In this document: positions 1-7,480 of the stretch, in pieces
Layout of the letters: each line of letters opens with the position of its first letter
Position numbering within the stretch: position 1 is the stretch's first letter
Assembly (NCBI RefSeq): GCF_944391105.1
Contig: NZ_CALXSK010000003.1
Coordinates: 62,001-126,000 of the forward strand
Direction of reading: 5' to 3'
Source: an uncultured Victivallis sp.
GTDB taxonomy: Bacteria > Verrucomicrobiota > Lentisphaeria > Victivallales > Victivallaceae
DNA: 64,000 bases
Program-made: the position numbers and the translations under genes
Notes under the pieces: model-generated
Databases searched by the model: none
What the model was told of the DNA's origin: nothing
The model's input: the letters and a program-made list of their open reading frames with translations, nothing else

Positions 1-122
1 CATGAAAAATTTACCGTTCAAACTGGAATTTTGTTCAATCCGGCGTTAATATACATGGTGTCAATGGTTATGGCAACAGCGAAAAACAAAAAATCGAATT
101 GAAACCGGAGAAAACAGCGGAA

Positions 123-707
123 ATGAAGAAAAATCTGGCGGCGGCATGCGCCTTCGCGCTTTTCATTCTGGCAGCGGGAACCGGCTGCGAGGCGTTCAAG
201 GAGGCGTGGGAGGAGGCGGTCACCTACGAGGATACCCCGGAGGAGGTCGAGGCGGAGGAGGCCGAGTCTCAGCAGAAAAAGTATGAACTTTCTCTGCATG
301 CGATCGTAAAATATCCGCGGGCGACGGAGAACGAACAGGATATCCCGACGCTCGACGGGAAAACCATCTGGATTCGGAAGAACCAGCTTTTCAGCAGCAA
401 GAACATCAAGCGGGTCAAGGCCGTTCCGCGTCCCGGCAACCCCGATCTCTACGATCTCGAGATCAAGGTCGACCGGTTTGGACGGCTGCAGTGGCAGCTG
501 CTTTCGGGAAATCATGCGGGAGAACCGGTCGCGCTGATTGTGGACGGGACCTATTTCGTGAGTTTCTATCCGGAGCAGCCGGAGAACGACTCGACTTACT
601 GGATCTTTCTGCGGGTCGGTCTCGATCCGGTTACGGCGCGCGGCATTGCCCGTAATGCGAAGAAAAACTATGAAATTATGAATCCGGGTGCATTCAGTCT
701 GTTCTGA
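123..707 (+). CDS. Predicted lipoprotein, paralogue of the next gene
   Basis: Unknown function. The 194-aa product starts with a short basic stretch and a hydrophobic helix, followed by Cys22 in the context AAGTGC, a weak lipobox. It is therefore probably secreted and lipid-anchored. I chose the ATG because the signal peptide begins there; an upstream in-frame TTG at 99 would put a charged leader in front of it. The mature part starts with an acidic helix (EAWEEAV) and then shares several blocks with the next gene, including NQLFSSKNI, VDRFG, LQWQ and TARGIARNAKKNY. The two look like a tandem duplication. I recognise no named domain and no catalytic motif. The C-terminal half looks like a small mixed alpha/beta domain, but that is a guess. 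Confidence 0.75.
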   Translation: MKKNLAAACAFALFILAAGTGCEAFKEAWEEAVTYEDTPEEVEAEEAESQQKKYELSLHAIVKYPRATENEQDIPTLDGKTIWIRKNQLFSSKNIKRVKAVPRPGNPDLYDLEIKVDRFGRLQWQLLSGNHAGEPVALIVDGTYFVSFYPEQPENDSTYWIFLRVGLDPVTARGIARNAKKNYEIMNPGAFSLF

Positions 708-747
708 GCCCGGCGCATCCGGGGAATGAGGAGGAGTTGAAGAGACG

Positions 748-1329
748 ATGAAAAGAAAAAAAATCGCGTTGTGGGCGGGGGCTCTGTCCATTGCGGTGCT
801 GTTTTCCGGCTGCGAAGCCATTCAGGAGGCGTGGGAGGAGGCGATGGATCCCGACGCCGAAATCACCGACAACCCGAACAGCACGGAGTACAGGCGCAAA
901 TACGTCATTCATGTGAATTCGATCGTCCGCCATCCGAGCCGTTCTGGTGAGCTTGAACGGGAGATCCCGACGCTCGACGGCGGGACGGTCTGGATCAACA
1001 CGAATCAGCTCTTCAGCAGCAAGAACATTCAGGACGCCCGGGTGGTTTCCCGTCCCGGCGACCCGGATCTTTTCGATCTGCAGTTTCTGGTCGACCGGTT
1101 CGGAAAGCTGCAGTGGCAGATGCTCACGGGAAATTTCGGCTCGGAGCAGGTTGCGCTCGTGGTGGACGGCGTCTACTTCGCAAGTTTCTATCCCGAGCCG
1201 CAGATGGATGGCGCGGGCGACTGGGTCACGCTGCGGGTCGGGCTGAACGCTGTGACCGCGCGCGGCATCGCGCGCAACGCGAAGAAGAACTACATCAATC
1301 TGAATCCCGACGTGATGCACTGGTTCTGA
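748..1329 (+). CDS. Predicted lipoprotein, second copy
   Basis: A 193-aa product with a clear lipoprotein signal: basic start MKRKKIALW, a hydrophobic core, and LFSGC with Cys22 as the likely lipidated residue. It follows the first copy by 40 bp with a GGAG-type ribosome site (gaggagttgaagagacg). Shared blocks with copy one run along the whole mature protein: the EAWEEA helix, IPTLDGGTVWI, NQLFSSKNI, the SRPGDPDLFDL loop, VDRFGKLQWQ and VTARGIARNAKKNY. Length and order of blocks are the same, so both are probably functional. No family is recognised. Periplasmic or outer-membrane location is inferred from the lipobox only. The polyphosphate operon begins 19 bp downstream and may be co-transcribed. 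Confidence 0.78.
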   Translation: MKRKKIALWAGALSIAVLFSGCEAIQEAWEEAMDPDAEITDNPNSTEYRRKYVIHVNSIVRHPSRSGELEREIPTLDGGTVWINTNQLFSSKNIQDARVVSRPGDPDLFDLQFLVDRFGKLQWQMLTGNFGSEQVALVVDGVYFASFYPEPQMDGAGDWVTLRVGLNAVTARGIARNAKKNYINLNPDVMHWF

Positions 1330-1348
1330 CGGAGAAGGAGTTTCGCTG

Positions 1349-2917
1349 ATGGGCAGAAAGAACGGTTATCCCTACCAGGCCGGTGTGATCGACGTCGGCG
1401 CGCATTCGACGCGGCTCGATCTTTTTGAGGTGGCTTCGGGGGGGCGGATCACGCTTCTGGAGAGCCTTTCCAGAACGGTGAATCTCGGGTACGACGTTTT
1501 CCGGCACGGTTCGGTTTCGCCGGAGAATCTGTCGGCGCTCGGAACGGTCATGGCGGATTTCTCCCGGAAACTCGCCGAATACCGGGTGCGGAGCTGCCGG
1601 GTCGTGGCGACTTCGGCTGTGCGCGAGGCGTTCAATCGGGAACTGGTCATCAACCGGATTCGCAGCGTCTCGAATCTTTCTCTGGAAATCCTTGAGAGTC
1701 AGGAGGAAACCAGAATCTGTTTTCTTTCCATGCGTGAGGCGCTGCGCCGGACGCTGCCGTTCGACGAGCTCGCGGGACTCTGCCTTATCGTCGGCACCGG
1801 TTCGCTGCTGGTGAGCTGGTTCGACGGAGGGCTCATGCGTTTTTCGGAGGCAGTTCCGCTCGGGACGAGCCGTCTGGTCGATGCGTTCGGACGCTCCTCG
1901 TTCTCAATCGAGCAGATTCTTGAAACGCTCCGGTCGCAGGACATCCGCCAGCGGCTGCGCGAAACTGTGGGATTGGATCCTGCGCGGCCGGTGACGCTCG
2001 TGGCGATGGGGGCTTCGGTTCGGATGCTCACCGGCGGCTTCGCCGGCGAGAGCCCCGAGGGCGGTGAGGATGAGGTGTTGAAACTTTCCTGTGACGATCT
2101 CGCCGCCGCTGTCAAGCGGGCGGTCGCCGCGGACCCGGCGGCGCTGGCTGCCGAATACAAGATTCCGGAGAGTTCCGCAGCGGGCGTGTCGGCATGCGCG
2201 GCGATTCTCGGATATTTCCTTGAGGAGTTCAACTGTGAAATGTTTCTCTGCCCCGGGGCAACGACCCGCACTGCGCTGATTCAGGATCTGGTCCGCCGCA
2301 GCCGGAAAGGGGAGAAGGATCCGTTTCACGACGATCTCGTCGCTGTCTGCGGCGCGGTCGGGCGCAAATACGGATACGACGCGCAGCACGCGGCCAACGT
2401 GGCGGGGATCGCTGCGGCGCTGTTCGAAAAGCTGCGGAGAAATTTTGAATTTGCCCCGCGTGCGGCGGTGCTGCTTGAGGTCGCCGCGTTTCTGCATGAC
2501 ATCGGGCGGTTCGTCGATACGCGCCAGCACCACAAACACTCGTGCTACCTCATCAGCAACCTGCAGCTGCCGGGGATGAGCGATACGGAGCTGCGGGTGG
2601 TGGCGGCTGTGGCGCGCTACCATCGCAAATCCGGCCCGAAGGAGTCGCATCCGGAGTACATGCTTCTCTCCGCCGAGGACAAGGTTACGGTGTTGAAACT
2701 TGCGGCGATTCTGCGCGTGGCCGATGCGCTCGACTGCACCCGGCAGGGGCGTTTTCGGCGGATGAAACTTATTCTGCGCGGACACACGCTGGTCATTCAG
2801 GTGCCGGCTTCGGGGAGTTTTCGCCAGGAGCGGCTCTATCTCGAACTCAAAGGGGGGATGTTCAACGAGGTGTTCGGCCTTGAGCTGAAGATTGAGGAGG
2901 TTCCGTTTGCATCATGA
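1349..2917 (+). CDS. Ppx/GppA-type phosphatase with C-terminal HD domain
   Basis: The 522-aa protein combines an ASKHA-fold Ppx/GppA domain (about residues 8-305) with a C-terminal HD domain (about 325-500). This is the architecture of long exopolyphosphatases, which remove terminal phosphate from polyphosphate or act on pppGpp. The first phosphate loop reads GVIDVGAHSTRLDLFEV and the conserved acidic stretch reads LESQEETRICFL. The second loop, usually DIGGGSTE, is here VGTGSLLVS and lacks the acidic residue, so activity or specificity may differ. The HD part shows FLHDIGRFVD and later a YHRKS stretch. An AAGGAG site lies 8 nt before the ATG. The stop overlaps the polyphosphate kinase start by 4 bp (ATGA), which supports a ppx-ppk operon. 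Confidence 0.85.
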   Translation: MGRKNGYPYQAGVIDVGAHSTRLDLFEVASGGRITLLESLSRTVNLGYDVFRHGSVSPENLSALGTVMADFSRKLAEYRVRSCRVVATSAVREAFNRELVINRIRSVSNLSLEILESQEETRICFLSMREALRRTLPFDELAGLCLIVGTGSLLVSWFDGGLMRFSEAVPLGTSRLVDAFGRSSFSIEQILETLRSQDIRQRLRETVGLDPARPVTLVAMGASVRMLTGGFAGESPEGGEDEVLKLSCDDLAAAVKRAVAADPAALAAEYKIPESSAAGVSACAAILGYFLEEFNCEMFLCPGATTRTALIQDLVRRSRKGEKDPFHDDLVAVCGAVGRKYGYDAQHAANVAGIAAALFEKLRRNFEFAPRAAVLLEVAAFLHDIGRFVDTRQHHKHSCYLISNLQLPGMSDTELRVVAAVARYHRKSGPKESHPEYMLLSAEDKVTVLKLAAILRVADALDCTRQGRFRRMKLILRGHTLVIQVPASGSFRQERLYLELKGGMFNEVFGLELKIEEVPFAS

Positions 2918-5100
2918 CGAAGAAGAAGGAAACAGAGTTCAACGACAGCGAGCTTTTCATCAGCCGCGAGCTTTCGTGGATGGATTTCAACGCGCGGGTT
3001 CTTGACGAAGCGGAGTGTGTTGCCAATCCCGTGCTGGAGCGGTTGAAGTTCATTGCGATTTTCAGCAGCAACCTCGACGAGTTTTTCATGGTGCGCATCG
3101 CGGGGCTGCGCCAGCTTGTGAAGATGGGCAAGGAACTGCCGGACCCGGCGGGAAACCGCCCGTCCGACCAGCTCCGGAAGTTGCGCAAGAAACTTGAAAA
3201 ACTGCTGCGCCGCCAGCACGACTGTCTGACGGACGAAATTCTCCCGGAACTTGCGAGACACGGGGTGCGGCTGGTTACGCCGGCCGGGATCGCTCCGGCG
3301 GTGCGCGGGGAGTTGTCGAGTTACTTCCGGGCGCAGGTTCTGCCCGTTCTGACGCCGCTGGCGGTCGATTCGGCGCATCCGTTCCCGATTCTGAACTCCG
3401 GTTCGATTGAGATCGCGGTGAGCATGCGTCCGGCGGGGCGGGACGAACTGGTCTACGCGTTTGTGGAGGTCCCGGAGTTGCTGCCGCGGTTCGTGGAGGT
3501 GCGCGACGGACAGCCGGGACGCGCATTTATGCTGCTTGAGGATCTGATTATGGACAACCTCGGGACGCTCTTCACGGGCTGTGAAATCGAAGAGTTTTTC
3601 CCGTTCCGCATCACAAGGGACATGGATTTTTCGGTCGAGGACAGCGACGCCGAAGATCTCATGCAGAGCATCGAGAAGAATCTGCTTCAGCGTCGCCACC
3701 GCGAACCGATCCGGATCGAACTCATCGCCGGCAGCCGCGGGCCGCTTGTGAAGTGGCTGGCCAGGGAGTTCCGTCTCGACGAGCAGTTCTGGTATTTCGT
3801 GCGCGGTCCGCTGCATTTGAAACAGTTTTTTGAACTGGTCGGCAAGGCACATCTGCCGGAATTGCTCGAACCGGCATGGCCTCCGGTGATGCCGTCGGCA
3901 TTCTCCGGGGAACAGACGGTGTTCGAGACGATCTCCGCACACGGCAGCGTGCTGGTCGCGCCGCCGTACCACTCGTTTGCGCCGATCATCCGGTTTCTGG
4001 AGGAAGCGGCGGAGGATCCGGATGTGCTTGCGATCAAGCAGACGCTCTATCGCGTGAGCGGCAACTCCCCCGTGGTGCGAGCCCTGCAGCGTGCGGCCGA
4101 GAACGGCAAGCAGGTGACGGTCGTGGTCGAGCTCAAGGCGCGTTTCGACGAGGGGAACAACATCGTCTGGGCGCGGCTGCTGGAGGAGTCCGGCGCACAT
4201 GTGGTCTACGGAGTGGCGGGGCTGAAGGTTCACTGCAAGGCGCTGCTGGTGGTACGGCGTGAAGAGGGGGCGATCCGTCGCTACGTGCATCTCGCGACCG
4301 GAAACTACAACGACAAGACCGCGGCGATCTATACCGACATGGGAATCATGTCGTGCGATCCGGATCTCTGTTTCGACGTGGCGAACCTCTTCAACGTGCT
4401 GACCGGCTACTCGTCGCCTCCGGCGGCGTGGCGCAAGATCGCGGCTTCTCCTTTCGACATGCGCCGCCGGGTTTCCGCACTGATCGAGCGGGAGATCGAA
4501 CACTCCACGCCCGATCATCCGGGGCGGATCATCGCGAAGATGAACAGCCTGTCGGACGAGAAGATCATCCGGCTGCTGCACCGCGCGGCCGACGCGGGGG
4601 TCGAGATCGACCTCATCGTGCGCGGAATCTGCGGCTACAAGCCGAAGCCGGGGCAGGAGAATGCGCGGGTCATGAGCATTGTGGACCGTTATCTGGAACA
4701 CACGCGGCTCTTCTACTTCGGCAACGGCGGGGATCCGGAGTACTATCTTGCGAGTGCGGACTGGATGTACCGGAATCTCGACCGCCGGGTCGAACTTCTG
4801 TTCCCGGTCGAGGATGAGCGGATCCGTGAAATCTGCCTGCGGCTGCTGCACTTTCAGCTCGCTGATACCGACAAGGGGAGACGGCTGCTCGGCTCGGGCG
4901 TTTACACCAGGCCGAAGGTCGATCACTATTCCGGTGCGCGCAGCCAGTACAACAGCTACCGTTATTTGAAGGAGCTTGCCGAGCGCGAAAAGCTGCGGAC
5001 GACGGGCGAGGCGCTGAAGGTCTACACGAGCCCCGACCGCCCGGTTCCGAGTTTCAGCGACCTCTCCGGCGATGAACCCGGGGAGACGGAGGAGGAATGA
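2914..5100 (+). CDS. ppk1: Polyphosphate kinase 1
   Basis: Polyphosphate kinase makes inorganic polyphosphate from ATP through a phosphohistidine. The 728-aa length is normal. The N domain has the usual RELSWMDFNARVLDEA and FSSNLDEFFMVR signatures (residues ~18-70). The catalytic PLD-like half has YHSFAPIIRFLEEA, IKQTLYRVSGNS and VVELKARFDEGNNI. The first active histidine lies in GLKVHCKALL, and the ATGNYNDKTA loop and NLDRRVELLFPV follow. The gene overlaps the ppx-like gene by 4 bp and the following acetyltransferase by 4 bp, so translation is coupled. Having synthesis and degradation enzymes together implies control of the cellular polyphosphate store. All key motifs appear intact. Confidence 0.96.
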   Translation: MTKKKETEFNDSELFISRELSWMDFNARVLDEAECVANPVLERLKFIAIFSSNLDEFFMVRIAGLRQLVKMGKELPDPAGNRPSDQLRKLRKKLEKLLRRQHDCLTDEILPELARHGVRLVTPAGIAPAVRGELSSYFRAQVLPVLTPLAVDSAHPFPILNSGSIEIAVSMRPAGRDELVYAFVEVPELLPRFVEVRDGQPGRAFMLLEDLIMDNLGTLFTGCEIEEFFPFRITRDMDFSVEDSDAEDLMQSIEKNLLQRRHREPIRIELIAGSRGPLVKWLAREFRLDEQFWYFVRGPLHLKQFFELVGKAHLPELLEPAWPPVMPSAFSGEQTVFETISAHGSVLVAPPYHSFAPIIRFLEEAAEDPDVLAIKQTLYRVSGNSPVVRALQRAAENGKQVTVVVELKARFDEGNNIVWARLLEESGAHVVYGVAGLKVHCKALLVVRREEGAIRRYVHLATGNYNDKTAAIYTDMGIMSCDPDLCFDVANLFNVLTGYSSPPAAWRKIAASPFDMRRRVSALIEREIEHSTPDHPGRIIAKMNSLSDEKIIRLLHRAADAGVEIDLIVRGICGYKPKPGQENARVMSIVDRYLEHTRLFYFGNGGDPEYYLASADWMYRNLDRRVELLFPVEDERIREICLRLLHFQLADTDKGRRLLGSGVYTRPKVDHYSGARSQYNSYRYLKELAEREKLRTTGEALKVYTSPDRPVPSFSDLSGDEPGETEEE

Positions 5101-5567
5101 GCGCCGTCCCGACGATCCGTCCGTTCCGTCCCGGCGACGAAACCGGCGCGGCGATGGTTGCGGCGGCCTGCTTTGAAGATTCGATGCGTCCGTTCTACAC
5201 GGAGGAGGGGGCGCGTAATTTTGCGGCATACATTTATCCGGAGGCGATCGCGCGGCGACAGAGCCGGGAGCATCTGATGTTCGTTGCTCTGCTCGACGGG
5301 GAGATCATCGGCCTGATTGAGCTCGAAGGGTTCCGGCACATTTCGATGCTCTTCGTCTCGCCGGAGTTTCAGCAGTGCGGCATAGCGTCGCGGCTGCTCG
5401 AGCGGGCGCTGCGGTTTGCGAAAAAAGCGTCGCCCGGGCTTGCGGAGATCACGGTGTACTCTTCTCCGGGGGCGGTCGGGGCGTACCGGGCGTGGGGGTT
5501 CGTCGAGAGCGCGCCCGCATGCGAGGCGTCCGGTGTCCGTTATACACCGATGAAGCTGGTTTTGTGA
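5097..5567 (+). CDS. GNAT-family N-acetyltransferase
   Basis: A 156-aa single-domain GNAT acetyltransferase. The fold is visible as IRPFRPGDETGAAM at the start, the central strand IGLIELEGFRHISMLFVSPE, and the acetyl-CoA loop QQCGIASRLLERALRFA (residues ~97-113). This is close to the Q/R-x-x-G-x-G/A pattern. The C-terminal strand ends AYRAWGFVES, typical of the family. It starts inside the stop of ppk (ATGA overlap), so it is the third gene of the polyphosphate operon. The substrate, a small molecule or a protein amine, cannot be read from the sequence. Confidence 0.85.
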   Translation: MSAVPTIRPFRPGDETGAAMVAAACFEDSMRPFYTEEGARNFAAYIYPEAIARRQSREHLMFVALLDGEIIGLIELEGFRHISMLFVSPEFQQCGIASRLLERALRFAKKASPGLAEITVYSSPGAVGAYRAWGFVESAPACEASGVRYTPMKLVL

Positions 5568-5613
5568 ACGTTTTCGAGCGGAGAAATTCCGACAGCGGAA
5601 AGGGAGGTGCCTC

Positions 5614-7044
5614 ATGAAATGGACTGTTGTGTTTTTCGGTTCCGTGGGTTGCTTTGTCATCTCTCTGGTGCTCCTGGGGATTCTCTTCGTTGCGGGAGTG
5701 AGTGTCGGCTGGTGGTGGCTGATCCCGGTGGGGTGCATGCTTCTCTCCGCCGTCGCCGGTCCGCGCGGGGTGAGGGAGCAGATGTCGGCGATACGAAATG
5801 CGTTCCGCGATTTTCTCGAAAACGGTGTCGCGCTGCGTCCGGTGAATTCGGCGGATTTTCCGCCGGAATATGTGGAAAAAATTGTGCAGGCAGCCGATGA
5901 ACTCGTCGCCGCCGGAATGATCCGCGTGGGAGAATTTCAGGGCCCGGAAGAGCTGTTGAAACAGGAGAAACAGAAGTTCCGCTGTATTCTCCGCTCTTCG
6001 GACGGAACGCTCTGGGCGGAAGTCTGTGCGATGCGACCGAAGTTTCCCGCCCGCTGTTTGATGTACCTGTTCGGATACGGGCGCTATTGCCGGCGGGCGT
6101 CGGTGGAAATCTCTTCGTTTTTTGCGGATCGTTCCATGATGGATGTGGTGAACGGGAAGAAGATCGCCGCCATGCGGGAGATTCCGGGCGTCCGTTTGGA
6201 GTGGCGTCCGGGCGAAGAACCGCGCAAACTGCTCTGGACGGCACTGGAGTTGAGGCGGAAGATCGAAGACGGCGGCCGGAATCCGGCTCTGCCGCTCTCG
6301 TTTGAAACGTTTGCAGAGACTTCGCGGCGGTGGGGGCTCTACCTTTCGATCCGGAATTCCACCTTGCCGCCCCCCTCGGACGAGGAGCTGCGGCGCGAGA
6401 ATTTCAGCGATGCGGCGATTGCGAAGTTCCGCCAATGCCGTGAACGCCCCGCTCCCGTCGGGCCGGAACCGCGGCCGGAAGTTTCTCCTGCCGAAGCGGC
6501 TCTTCCGGCGGAAGTGGTTTCGGGGAATGCGTCCGAGCCGGTTTCTCCGGGGAGCGTGACGATTTCGGGGGAAATTCCGCTTTCGGATCTTTCAGCCGCG
6601 ATCGATGAGGAGGAGGCGGGCAAATTCCGGCGGGCGGTCACGAACCTCGGAATCATGACGCTGCTTTCGGTGGTGAATGTGGTGCTGATCGTCTCCGGCG
6701 CGGAGGTGTCGTTTCCATTTTCGGCGTTTTTCCCGGGGCTGGCCGCCGCAGTGGGAAAGGAACTTGCCGTGGAGACGGGGGGCGCTTTCTGGAGTTTCTT
6801 CGGCGTCGGAGTCGCGCTCTGGTCGATCCTGCTGTACGCTGTCTGCTGGGTGCTGGCGAAAAAAATCCGTTGTCTCATTCTCGTTGCTTTTCTGCTTTTT
6901 GTGCCGGATTCTCTGCTGCTGGCTTTGTTTGTCCCGGGTGGAGGAGTTTCGATCTGGATCGACGTGGTGTTTCACGTGTGGGTTCTTTTGTCGCTTTTTT
7001 CCGGTGTCCGTGCATGGTGGAGCCTGCGGCACAGAGCGCCGTAA
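5614..7044 (+). CDS. Multi-pass membrane protein of unknown function
   Basis: The 476-aa product begins with two membrane helices (about residues 4-27 and 33-50). A cytoplasmic region of roughly 290 residues follows, including a Pro/Glu/Ser-rich linker near 275-320. The C-terminal part has four more hydrophobic segments (around 345-362, 388-412, 416-436 and 443-465). A GGGAGG ribosome site sits 7 nt before the ATG. I recognise no family, enzyme motif or transporter signature. It follows the polyphosphate operon by 46 bp and may be the last gene of that transcript. Downstream genes are convergent. Confidence 0.7.
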   Translation: MKWTVVFFGSVGCFVISLVLLGILFVAGVSVGWWWLIPVGCMLLSAVAGPRGVREQMSAIRNAFRDFLENGVALRPVNSADFPPEYVEKIVQAADELVAAGMIRVGEFQGPEELLKQEKQKFRCILRSSDGTLWAEVCAMRPKFPARCLMYLFGYGRYCRRASVEISSFFADRSMMDVVNGKKIAAMREIPGVRLEWRPGEEPRKLLWTALELRRKIEDGGRNPALPLSFETFAETSRRWGLYLSIRNSTLPPPSDEELRRENFSDAAIAKFRQCRERPAPVGPEPRPEVSPAEAALPAEVVSGNASEPVSPGSVTISGEIPLSDLSAAIDEEEAGKFRRAVTNLGIMTLLSVVNVVLIVSGAEVSFPFSAFFPGLAAAVGKELAVETGGAFWSFFGVGVALWSILLYAVCWVLAKKIRCLILVAFLLFVPDSLLLALFVPGGGVSIWIDVVFHVWVLLSLFSGVRAWWSLRHRAP

Positions 7045-7057
7045 GCCGCCCGGGTGA

Positions 7058-7480
7058 TCATGGAAAAAGATCGGGCGTGTGCGGAATCTCCTCGACGCCC
7101 GCATCATGGGCGCGAATCCAGCCCATGAGAAGCGCGACGATCCCGGCGATTTCCTCCTCGGTCAGCGCCCGCCCCTTCGGAATTCCGTGCCATTTCTCCA
7201 GGCATCCGCGACAGCAGCAGCCGGTCGCGTGCTGGGCGACGAAACAGGGGTGGCCGCGCATCGGGGTCTGTCTGCCGTCGTTCGAAATTTCCGCCGGGGC
7301 GAGCCGCTGCCGGATGAACTTTGCGCATTGCGCCTCGATTGCGGCGTGTCCATACCGGGCCAGGCTGAGCAGTTCCGTTTTCCGAAGCCGGAAACGGCTT
7401 CGGAACTTCGACTGCGCGAGGCGCGGCGCCGCTTCCTCGTAACTTTGCACGGCAGATCCTTCCGGCGTTTTTCCCGTCAC
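7058..7480 (-). CDS. DUF4186 family protein
   Basis: A small cytoplasmic protein (140 aa) matching the DUF4186 pattern as I know it: SKFRSRFRLRKTEL near the start, FIRQRLAPAEISNDGRQTP in the middle, then GHPCFVAQHATGCCCRGCLE and KWHGIPKGRALTEEE. The Cys-rich stretch CCCRGC with nearby His residues suggests a metal site, although the family's activity is unknown to me. The start overlaps the end of the upstream repeat-protein gene by 4 bp, so the two are probably translated from one message. It ends 13 bp from the convergent membrane-protein gene. Confidence 0.85.
   Translation of the reverse strand: MTGKTPEGSAVQSYEEAAPRLAQSKFRSRFRLRKTELLSLARYGHAAIEAQCAKFIRQRLAPAEISNDGRQTPMRGHPCFVAQHATGCCCRGCLEKWHGIPKGRALTEEEIAGIVALLMGWIRAHDAGVEEIPHTPDLFP

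Noticed and set aside
2836-5229. 797-codon minus-strand frame over ppk1
   Set aside because: Antisense shadow of a GC-rich gene; Arg/His-rich with no domain, while ppk1 is unambiguous.
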